Assembly: GCA_022425465.1 (NCBI GenBank)
Contig: JAKMFK010000150.1
Location: forward strand, 1 to 6,899
Reading direction: 5' to 3'
Source: Bacteroidia bacterium
GTDB lineage: Bacteria > Bacteroidota > Bacteroidia > NS11-12g > UBA9320
DNA: 6,899 nucleotides
Each line of letters starts with the position of its first letter. Within the stretch, counting starts at the first letter, position 1. Under the pieces are notes generated by a model that saw nothing but the letters and a program-made list of their open reading frames with translations, made no database searches and was not told where the DNA came from. A program made the translations under genes and the position numbers. Shown here piece by piece: positions 1 through 6,553 of the stretch.

Positions 1-113
1 CCAATGATTCTGGGTTAGACAAACGATTTGATACCACCACTGCATTAAAATTTGGTGTAATTGTCCCGATTTACACAAAAAAAGCAGAAGACGAAGAGTT
101 CTTTTACAACTAG
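1..113 (+). CDS. 3' end of an unidentified gene, possibly an outer-membrane beta-barrel protein (partial)
   Basis: Only the last 36 codons are in the window, read in the frame starting at base 3 and ending at the TAG at 111-113. The tail contains a stretch of alternating residues (TALKFGVIVPIY) that would suit a membrane-spanning beta-strand. It is followed by a charged, acidic end (KKAEDEEFFYN). That pattern is compatible with the last strand of an outer-membrane barrel, but it is too short to assign a family and no known motif is visible. The next gene, Kdo transferase, begins 6 bases after this stop with no room for a promoter, so the two are probably co-transcribed. The reading frame is well supported; the product is not recognised. 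Confidence 0.55.
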   Translation, partial: NDSGLDKRFDTTTALKFGVIVPIYTKKAEDEEFFYN

Positions 114-119
114 TAAAAC

Positions 120-1349
120 ATGTATAAAATCTTGTATAATATCACGATTTCGTTCATTGCTTCTTTACTCCCTCTTGTAGGTATCTTCTCCCAAAAAGTT
201 AAACGATTTATTGCTGCAAGAGCCAAAACAAATATCCCCACAAAAGGAAACGTATCGTTTTGGATTCATTGTGCTTCGCTAGGAGAATATGAAATGGCTA
301 TCCCTTTGATCCGTGAATTATTAAAATCGCATTCGTTAAATGATCTTTTGATTACCTTTTTCAGCCCAAGTGGCTACGAACAAGTAAAAAATGGACCCTA
401 TGCCTCACGCACAATGTATCTTCCATTGGATGCCCCAAAAAATGTAAAAGAATTTTACAACAACTATAATCCAGCAAAGGGCCTTTTCATACGATATGAT
501 TTCTGGCACAACTTTATTCGATATGGGATGAATAAAGGCACCCAATTTTATTTGGTTAATGGACGTTTTCAAGCCGACCATTTCATTTTTAAGTTTTTTG
601 GGAAAAACTACCTTAAACTCATTCGTGATTTTGAATATCTCTTTACCTCAGATAATACCAGTTATGAATTATTAAAGAAAATCAACAAAAACAGCGTATT
701 TGTTGGAGATACGCGTTACGATCGGGTAGCAGATATATCAAAAACAGCCAAAGAATACCCAGATATCCATCATTTCAAGGGCGAAAGAAAATTGCTCATC
801 GTTGGCTCATCCTGGAAAAAAGAAGAAGCCTTGACAAAAAAACTACTAGATACTAACCCTAACCGCTTAGCTGTCATTATAGCTCCACACGACATTCAAC
901 GTACCGATCAAATCCTCGAAGTCTTCAAGTCATATTCTCCCAAATGCTATACCCATAGTGATTTTGATGAAAAAACATTGGTGTTAGTTTTAGATACAAT
1001 TGGAATGCTATCTAGTTTGTATCGCTATGCTGATTTCAGTTTGATTGGCGGTGGATTTCATGGTGCCTTACATAATATTATTGAGCCTGCGGTATGGGGC
1101 AACCACATCAGTTTTGGACCAAAAATTCAAAAATTCCCGGAAGCTCATGATGCCATTGAGCATGATTTTGGTTTCGCCATAACACACGAAGATCGTTGGA
1201 TTCAAATGATAAATGATCTCATTCAAAACCAACAAAAACTCATCGAAGTCAAGGAAAAATCAAAAAAATTTGTTGCCCACCAACAACAAGCTACGCGTAA
1301 AATTACAGGCTACATTTCAACCAAAAACAAGATAAAAAAAGAAGAATAG
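120..1349 (+). CDS. waaA: 3-deoxy-D-manno-octulosonic acid (Kdo) transferase
   Basis: This enzyme (also called kdtA) transfers Kdo from CMP-Kdo to lipid A precursor at the inner face of the cytoplasmic membrane, the first step of lipopolysaccharide inner-core synthesis. The 409-residue product has the usual family length. Residues about 5-21 form a hydrophobic N-terminal membrane anchor. The N-terminal glycosyltransferase domain follows, with HCASLGEYE at 50-58; E56 aligns with the proposed catalytic base. A TFFSPSGYE motif lies at 79-87, YLPLDAP at 100-106 and VNGRF at 146-150. The C-terminal, CMP-Kdo-binding half shows GDTRYDR (196-202), VGSSWKKEE (228-236), APHDIQR (255-261), LDTIGMLSSLY (291-301) and GGGFHGALHNIIEPA (310-324). 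The ATG at 120 is favoured because the anchor begins there and the preceding stop lies just upstream. No Shine-Dalgarno is visible. One variation is RYDFWHN (125-131), where many proteobacterial homologues have an E-x-WPN-like motif. How many Kdo residues it adds cannot be read from sequence. Confidence 0.95.
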   Translation: MYKILYNITISFIASLLPLVGIFSQKVKRFIAARAKTNIPTKGNVSFWIHCASLGEYEMAIPLIRELLKSHSLNDLLITFFSPSGYEQVKNGPYASRTMYLPLDAPKNVKEFYNNYNPAKGLFIRYDFWHNFIRYGMNKGTQFYLVNGRFQADHFIFKFFGKNYLKLIRDFEYLFTSDNTSYELLKKINKNSVFVGDTRYDRVADISKTAKEYPDIHHFKGERKLLIVGSSWKKEEALTKKLLDTNPNRLAVIIAPHDIQRTDQILEVFKSYSPKCYTHSDFDEKTLVLVLDTIGMLSSLYRYADFSLIGGGFHGALHNIIEPAVWGNHISFGPKIQKFPEAHDAIEHDFGFAITHEDRWIQMINDLIQNQQKLIEVKEKSKKFVAHQQQATRKITGYISTKNKIKKEE

Positions 1350-1351
1350 CC

Positions 1352-1684
1352 AAGGGAAGCCTCACTACCGATATTAAATTTACGATGAATGGTTGTCGAA
1401 GATTCACCCCAGTAGATGTAGAAAAAAGCAGGGAATTAGCTGAGGTAGTTCTAGATAATAGTCAGCGAAACGGGGAACAGCACAAAGATTATATTCGATT
1501 TGATCTACGCATTGCTTATAAGGTGCATAAGCCAAAATTCACTCAAGAGTGGAGTATTGATATTCAGAATTTAACCAATCGAAAAAATATCTTCAACAGA
1601 GTGTATAATCCAACCAAGAATGAATGGAGAACAACATACCAAACTGGGCTATTCCCAATTGGTCTATACCGAATAACATTCTAA
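1352..1684 (+). pseudogene. C-terminal remnant of a TonB-dependent outer-membrane receptor
   Basis: The frame encodes what looks like the last few beta-strands of a Bacteroidota TonB-dependent receptor (carboxypeptidase-regulatory-like/outer-membrane barrel type). Recognisable blocks are NGCRRFTPVDVEKS, then YIRFDLRIAYK, then EWSIDIQNLTNRKNIFNRVYNP, and finally TTYQTGLFPIGLYRITF. The last ends in the aromatic residue typical of barrel proteins handled by the BAM complex. Family members are usually several hundred residues long, with a signal peptide, plug and full barrel, and all of that is missing. An ATG at 1385 would give 99 residues, but receptor-like sequence appears to continue upstream of it in the same frame (around 1355-1384), so that ATG is probably not an original start. 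No stop or frameshift interrupts the remnant. The frame is open from 1301, so it overlaps the end of waaA, but the similarity seems to begin only after the waaA stop. The TAA lies 7 bases from the lysS stop on the other strand. Function is unlikely without signal peptide and plug. Confidence 0.8.
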
Positions 1685-1691
1685 TTGAATA

Positions 1692-3395
1692 TTATTTCAA
1701 ACTTACCGAGACCACATCCCCTTCTTTGGTCACTTGTGTGATACCATGTTTGGCTAATCCTTTGAGGGTTTTATCCCATTGCTTGTTGCTGAGTTCAATT
1801 CTACTTTTCAAATCACTTATTTCAAGTGTTCCATTCTCAGAAAGAATCGTCTTAACCGCTTGTTCATTGTCTGTAAGTTTAACAGTGTCCACCTTCTTCT
1901 CCGGTCTCATCTGAGGGAAAAACAATACTTCCTGGATACTTGAATTGTTGGTTAGTAACATCACTAATCGATCGATTCCAATACCGATACCTGCTGTTGG
2001 TGGCATCCCATATTCCAAAGCCGTCAGAAAATCTTCATCAATAAACATGGCTTCATCATCTCCACGTTCCATGAGTTTCACTTGCTCTTCAAAACGTTCA
2101 CGTTGATCAATTGGATCATTTAACTCACTGTAGCAATTGGCTATCTCTTTACCATTAACTATAAGTTCAAATCGCTCGGTTAAGTTTGGATTGTCACGAT
2201 GTTTTTTAGTCAACGGTGACATGCTAACTGGATAATCCATGATAAATGTGGGTTGGATAAGCAGATGTTCTACCTTTTCCCCAAATATTTCATCGATTAA
2301 TTTACCTGAGCCCATACTTTCCTCAACCTCAGCTCCCAATTCTTTAGCAGTTTTGAACAGCTCTTCTTCAGTCATTTGACTGATATCTATCCCCGTATAT
2401 TTTTCGATAGCACCAAAAATGGTTAATCGCTCGAATGGTTTACCAAAATCAATCGTATGCTCCCCAAAAACTACTTGAGAAGTACCATTTACATCTTGAG
2501 CAATCTGCTTGAACATAGCCTCAGTAGTATCCATCATCCATTTGTAGTCTTTGTAGGCGACATAAAGTTCCATTTGACTGAATTCTGGATTATGAGTACG
2601 ATCCATTCCCTCGTTTCTGAAGTCCTTGGCAAATTCGTACACACCCTCAAAACCACCCACGATTAATCGCTTAAGGTATAACTCATTAGCGATTCTGAGA
2701 TATAGTGGAATATCAAGAGCATTGTGATGAGTAATAAATGGTCTCGCTGCTGCACCACCAGGAATAGCTTGAAGAATGGGTGTTTCTACTTCCATATACC
2801 CTTTTTGGTTTAGGAAGTTACGCATGCTTGATACTGCCTTTGTTCGCTTAATGAAAGTCTCACGAACTTGAGGATTTACAATCAAATCAACATATCTCTT
2901 TCTATATCGTTGTTCTGGGTCTGTGAATGCATCATACACCTTTCCATCTACCTCTTTGGGCATGGGTAGTGGGTTTAATGATTTACTCAAGACGGACAAC
3001 TCCTTTACGTGAATAGACAATTCTCCTGTTTGAGTTCTAAAAACGAACCCTTTTACTCCAATAATATCACCGATGTCTAGTATCTTTTTAAATACATCAT
3101 TGTATATGGTTTTGTCCTCTTCAGGACAAAGCTCGTCACGATTAAAATAGGCCTGAATAGTCCCCTGTTCATCTTGAAGCTCGGCAAAACTTGCCTTCCC
3201 CATAATCCTACGTCGCATCATTCGACCCGCAAATGATATTTGCTGAAATTTATCTGGATTACGATCAAACTCTTTGCTAATTTCAACACTCGAAAAATCC
3301 TTAGGATATACATCCGCTGGATAGGGATCGATGCCCAATGACCTTAGCTTGTCAAGTGCTTGTCTTCGTTGAAGTTGTTGTTCGTTTAGCTCCAT
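1692..3395 (-). CDS. lysS: Lysine--tRNA ligase, class II
   Basis: This cytoplasmic enzyme charges tRNA-Lys with lysine using ATP. The 567-residue product has an N-terminal OB-fold anticodon-binding domain at about 53-135 ([18 protein letters not shown] and onward), then a class II catalytic core. Motif 1 lies around 180-207 ([17 protein letters not shown]). Motif 2 is at 259-272 ([14 protein letters not shown], with R260). A lysine-site region spans about 383-437, including [13 protein letters not shown] and [14 protein letters not shown]. Motif 3 is at 463-477 ([15 protein letters not shown], with R476). The usual core ends near RPEK at 497-500. About 65 further residues (503-567) form a C-terminal extension, probably a small winged-helix-like fold; from memory such tails are common in Bacteroidota LysRS. 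That explains the greater length than the roughly 500-residue E. coli enzyme. The ATG at 3393-3395 lies close behind a -7 promoter element and gives the normal N-terminus. It is transcribed divergently from the secreted-protein gene and is unlikely to share its function. Confidence 0.97.
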   Translation of the reverse strand: MELNEQQLQRRQALDKLRSLGIDPYPADVYPKDFSSVEISKEFDRNPDKFQQISFAGRMMRRRIMGKASFAELQDEQGTIQAYFNRDELCPEEDKTIYNDVFKKILDIGDIIGVKGFVFRTQTGELSIHVKELSVLSKSLNPLPMPKEVDGKVYDAFTDPEQRYRKRYVDLIVNPQVRETFIKRTKAVSSMRNFLNQKGYMEVETPILQAIPGGAAARPFITHHNALDIPLYLRIANELYLKRLIVGGFEGVYEFAKDFRNEGMDRTHNPEFSQMELYVAYKDYKWMMDTTEAMFKQIAQDVNGTSQVVFGEHTIDFGKPFERLTIFGAIEKYTGIDISQMTEEELFKTAKELGAEVEESMGSGKLIDEIFGEKVEHLLIQPTFIMDYPVSMSPLTKKHRDNPNLTERFELIVNGKEIANCYSELNDPIDQRERFEEQVKLMERGDDEAMFIDEDFLTALEYGMPPTAGIGIGIDRLVMLLTNNSSIQEVLFFPQMRPEKKVDTVKLTDNEQAVKTILSENGTLEISDLKSRIELSNKQWDKTLKGLAKHGITQVTKEGDVVSVSLK

Positions 3396-3413
3396 GGTTT
3401 ATTAAAGTGAGTA

Positions 3414-3421
3414 CAAATATA
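3414..3421 (-). promoter_or_regulatory. Predicted -7 promoter element of lysS
   Basis: On the minus strand the bases read TATATTTG, an exact match to the Bacteroidota housekeeping -7 consensus TAnnTTTG. Transcription would begin about 5-7 bases further on, leaving a leader of roughly a dozen bases before the lysS ATG and no Shine-Dalgarno. A -33 element is not convincing: the nearest TTG-like triplet (ATG of ATGACTT, around 3444-3448) is imperfect and separated by a spacer of about 24 bases, slightly long. Consensus match and position are seen directly; promoter activity is inferred. Confidence 0.5.
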
Positions 3422-3433
3422 ATTTTACACTAG

Positions 3434-3477
3434 TCAGAATTAAGTCATTTAAGGAAAATTGGACCAACTAATTCTGA
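3434..3477. repeat. Spaced inverted repeat in the divergent promoter region
   Basis: The arms TCAGAATTA (3434-3442) and TAATTCTGA (3469-3477) are exact reverse complements, 9 of 9, separated by 26 bases. The arm centres lie 35 bases apart, a little over three helical turns. One arm lies within the predicted lysS promoter spacer; the other lies just upstream of the region where the rightward -33 element should be. This could be a pair of half-sites for a regulator acting on both genes. Chance is also possible in such AT-rich DNA. As it lies upstream of both inferred transcription starts, it should not form an RNA hairpin in either message. Confidence 0.35.
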
Positions 3478-3508
3478 AAGATTGCCGTTTATATCAATAT
3501 ACGAAGTG

Positions 3509-3516
3509 TATTTTTG
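3509..3516 (+). promoter_or_regulatory. Predicted -7 promoter element of the secreted PKD/SBBP protein gene
   Basis: The bases TATTTTTG match the Bacteroidota TAnnTTTG -7 consensus exactly. A possible TTG (-33) lies at 3482-3484, with a spacer of 24 bases, slightly longer than usual. The ATG of the gene follows only 7 bases after the element, so the transcript would start almost at the start codon and be leaderless or nearly so. The match is seen; the start point is inferred. Confidence 0.5.
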
Positions 3517-3523
3517 TTAATTC

Positions 3524-6500
3524 ATGCGATGGAAAACCGGAATATTGATTCTACTGTTGAGTTTTGTTGATTTATCTGCTCAACAAAACACCGCAGCAAT
3601 TCCAACGAAGAATTTAGCATTTGAATTTGTGGCTAATCGCGGGCAGTGGCATCCTCAGATATTGTACCGAGCTGAAATTCCGTATGGTAATTTATATCTA
3701 GAAAGTCAAGGATTGACCTATGATTTAATCGACCCCAATGACTATCACCAAATACATCAATGGAAACATGATCACCCAGGCGAACTAAATTCAACAATTC
3801 CAAAAAAACAAGCTGTCAAAATGTATTTTATGGGGCTTAAAAATGCCCCACTAACGACTTCCTCTAACGTTCAATCTCACTATTACAATTATTTTTTAAG
3901 TAATAACCCCGAAAATTGGGCTTCTAAAGTTCATCCTGCAGGTGAAATTAAATACTCAAAAGTATATCCCGATGTTGACTTTAAAATTGATGGTCAAAAC
4001 CAGTTGAAATATGAATGGATTATTCATCAACCCACATTGGAGAAAATCAACCGAATCAAAATGAATATTGATGGTGTAGACTCATTGAACATTACTAATG
4101 GTCAGCTTAATATATATACATCCGTTGGAATCATTCGTGATGAAAAACCTTTTTCCTATCAAATCATTAATGGCAAACAGATTGAGGTAAGCACATCATA
4201 CCAACTAGATGAGAACATGCTAAGCTACCAAATCTTATCAGAATTTCATCCTGACTATCCACTCATTATTGATCCAAAGCTCATATTTTCTACCTACTCT
4301 GGATCTAAAGGTGATAATTTTGGGTACACGGCTACTTACGATAGTCATGGTAATTTATATGCTGGAGGCATAGTCGATGCATCCGTTTTACCTTATCCTG
4401 TTACTGCAGGGGCGTATGATACAAGTTATAACAATGGATCAGGATCTCAACCCGCTAATCTTGCTTGTGATATCAGTATTTCTAAATACGATAGTGCTGG
4501 TTCGAAATTGCTATGGGCAACCTACTTAGGGGGTCGCTTGGATGAATATCCTCACAGCTTGGTTGCGGATAAAAATGACAATCTAATCATATTGGGCACC
4601 ACCTATTCTACTAAATTTCCCCATACTACGAATTGTGTAGACTCTACTCACGCTGGCGGTACTGACATTATTGTTTCCAAACTTAGTGAGGATGGAACAA
4701 CACTGATGGGCTCTACATTTATAGGAGGGTCTTCCAACGACGGACTGAACCAAAACTCAAGTCTGAAGTATAATTACTCTGATGATTTTAGAGGCGATGT
4801 TATCACAGACAACTATGGAAATATCTTCGTTGCCACCACTTCATTGTCAGATGATATTACCACAAAAAATGCTTCTCAAGGCAATAAAGGTCTAGCATAT
4901 GACGGTTTAATTTTTGAGTTGTCCCCTGATTGCAAAACACTAAATTGGCTTACCTACATTGGAGGTAATGGCTCTGAAGCCTTATACAGTATCAAACTTG
5001 ATGAACATGATAATATTTATGTTGGAGGAGGCACAACTAGTTCAGATATTCAAACTCCAGACACCGTTATCACACCTAGCTTCCAAGGTAAAACAGATGG
5101 TCTTATAGCCATATTTGATAAAACTGGCAAATCTTTAAAGAGAGTAACCTATTGGGGTACTAGTGAATATGACCAAATTTATTTTATTGGTTTAGATGCA
5201 TCAAATCGCATCTATGCTACAGGTCAAACTGAAGGTCAAATCAGTAAAACACCTGACACCTATGGTGAAAATGACAAAGGACAGTTTATAATAAGGATAG
5301 ACTCTAGTCTTAAAAATATTGACCTTATAAGTTCATTTGGAAACACCTTGAACCAACCCAATTTAGTTCCCAGTGCTTTTTTAGTTGATGTATGTAATCA
5401 TATCTATTTCTCTGGTTGGGGTTCATCTGTAGATCCTGATAATCACCCAGGGAGTACAGATAATATGCCTATTTCAGATGATGCACATCAAAAAACAACT
5501 GACAACAATGATTTTTACATTATTGTTCTTGGAGAAGACGCTAAAAATCTATTATATGCAACCTATTTTGGGGGAAATGTAACGGGAGATCATGTAGATG
5601 GTGGGACTAGTCGGTTTGATAAAAAAGGGGTCATATATCAAAGTGTATGTAGTAGTTGCCCGCCATCTACAGATGGGCAAACAACTCAGGTAAGTGACTT
5701 CCCAACAACATTAGGAAGTGCATTTGAAACTAACCCAAGTGTTCGTTGCAGTAATGCGTCATTTAAAATTGACTTACAAATTAAGACAGCAGTAATCGCT
5801 GACTTTGTAGCGGATCCAATGATTGGTTGTACTCCATTAAATGTATCTTTCACCAATCGAAGTATTTTAGGTGACTCCCTTGTTTGGGATTTTGGCGATG
5901 GAGAAAAGTCTAATGAAATTAACCCAAGACATGAATATCTCAACCCTGGTGAATACACTGTAAAACTGACCGTTATAGATAGTAATACATGTAATGTATC
6001 TTCCGTTTATCAGCAAGTCATTAAGGTAGTTGACCAGTCCGATGCCAATTTTTCTGTGGAATTTAATGGTTGTAACAACCAACTTTCTATTACTAACAAT
6101 ACCACTCGAGGATATAGTTACTACTGGTCATTTGGAAATGGAGATACCTCAATACAACAAACTCCAGACTATCAATATCCTGCTCCAGGGACATACGAAA
6201 TTGAGCTTACCGTAAACAAAGGTTCACTCTGTGAAAGTTCAATCAAAAAGCCGATTACTGTCCTCAAAGAGGTTGTCCCTGAATTTAAATTATACAATGT
6301 CTTTACACCCAATGGTGATGGTTTAAATGACTGTTTTCAAATGGATGGAGAGCTCATTGAATGCGAAGAATACAAACTCCAAATTTTTAACCGCTGGGGT
6401 GAAAAAGTTTTTGAAACAGATGATCCTGAAGACTGTTGGAATGGTGGAGTCCACAACAATTCCAATTTGTTGCCAGCAGGAACCTACTTTTATTTGGTTT

Positions 6501-6553
6501 GGCATGGGGAAAAAAGCGACCCCATTTCAGGTATTGTAGAACTTATTAAATAA
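3524..6553 (+). CDS. Secreted multidomain protein: SBBP-type beta-propeller, two PKD domains, T9SS type B sorting domain
   Basis: This is a 1009-residue exported protein, probably carried over the outer membrane by the type IX secretion system and displayed on the surface or released. Residues 1-20 form a signal peptide (hydrophobic GILILLLSFV, likely cleavage after SAQ). Residues about 33-250 match the N-terminal domain that I recall as DUF7948, opening with FVANRGQWHPQI. Seven SBBP-like repeats follow (about 253-712), each starting with a T-Y-x-G-G-like motif near residues 257, 333, 398, 477, 542, 603 and 680 and continuing to a D-x-x-x-N-I-Y-x-x-G strand. They probably form one seven-bladed propeller. 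C709 and C712 lie in a conserved-looking VCSSC motif. Two PKD domains follow: 757-837 (WDFGDGE at 788-794) and about 842-914 (WSFGNGDTS at 868-876). The tail (921-1009) is the gliding-motility-associated C-terminal domain (CHU_C), with FTPNGDGLND, IFNRWGEKVF and AGTYFYLV. No catalytic motif is visible, so adhesion or a structural role is more likely than enzymatic activity. The ATG at 3524 is fixed by the signal peptide. The stop overlaps the next start. Confidence 0.92.
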   Translation: MRWKTGILILLLSFVDLSAQQNTAAIPTKNLAFEFVANRGQWHPQILYRAEIPYGNLYLESQGLTYDLIDPNDYHQIHQWKHDHPGELNSTIPKKQAVKMYFMGLKNAPLTTSSNVQSHYYNYFLSNNPENWASKVHPAGEIKYSKVYPDVDFKIDGQNQLKYEWIIHQPTLEKINRIKMNIDGVDSLNITNGQLNIYTSVGIIRDEKPFSYQIINGKQIEVSTSYQLDENMLSYQILSEFHPDYPLIIDPKLIFSTYSGSKGDNFGYTATYDSHGNLYAGGIVDASVLPYPVTAGAYDTSYNNGSGSQPANLACDISISKYDSAGSKLLWATYLGGRLDEYPHSLVADKNDNLIILGTTYSTKFPHTTNCVDSTHAGGTDIIVSKLSEDGTTLMGSTFIGGSSNDGLNQNSSLKYNYSDDFRGDVITDNYGNIFVATTSLSDDITTKNASQGNKGLAYDGLIFELSPDCKTLNWLTYIGGNGSEALYSIKLDEHDNIYVGGGTTSSDIQTPDTVITPSFQGKTDGLIAIFDKTGKSLKRVTYWGTSEYDQIYFIGLDASNRIYATGQTEGQISKTPDTYGENDKGQFIIRIDSSLKNIDLISSFGNTLNQPNLVPSAFLVDVCNHIYFSGWGSSVDPDNHPGSTDNMPISDDAHQKTTDNNDFYIIVLGEDAKNLLYATYFGGNVTGDHVDGGTSRFDKKGVIYQSVCSSCPPSTDGQTTQVSDFPTTLGSAFETNPSVRCSNASFKIDLQIKTAVIADFVADPMIGCTPLNVSFTNRSILGDSLVWDFGDGEKSNEINPRHEYLNPGEYTVKLTVIDSNTCNVSSVYQQVIKVVDQSDANFSVEFNGCNNQLSITNNTTRGYSYYWSFGNGDTSIQQTPDYQYPAPGTYEIELTVNKGSLCESSIKKPITVLKEVVPEFKLYNVFTPNGDGLNDCFQMDGELIECEEYKLQIFNRWGEKVFETDDPEDCWNGGVHNNSNLLPAGTYFYLVWHGEKSDPISGIVELIK

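Noticed and set aside
1385..1684. A genuine 99-residue protein starting at ATG 1385
   Set aside because: The similarity is to the extreme C-terminus of much longer receptors, it seems to continue upstream of the ATG, and there is no signal peptide for an outer-membrane product.
1685..1700. Small hairpin TTGAA-TATTAT-TTCAA at the convergent gene ends as a bidirectional terminator
   Set aside because: The stem is only five base pairs with one G-C pair and no proper U-tract, too weak to call a terminator.
1624..1914. A + strand open frame of 96 codons overlapping the receptor stump and the lysS 3' end
   Set aside because: It is out of frame with the receptor remnant and antisense to lysS over most of its length, and its translation shows no recognisable motif.
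2457..2666. A + strand open frame inside lysS
   Set aside because: It is fully antisense to a well-conserved catalytic region of lysS and has no start signal or family resemblance.
3491..3500. Short ATAT-CA-ATAT symmetry upstream of the rightward promoter as an operator
   Set aside because: Only four-base A/T arms, expected by chance in such AT-rich DNA.
5686..6539. Several short open frames on both strands within the 3' third of the large secreted-protein gene
   Set aside because: All lie inside the coding sequence of the PKD and sorting domains in other frames, and none has its own start signal or recognisable motif.
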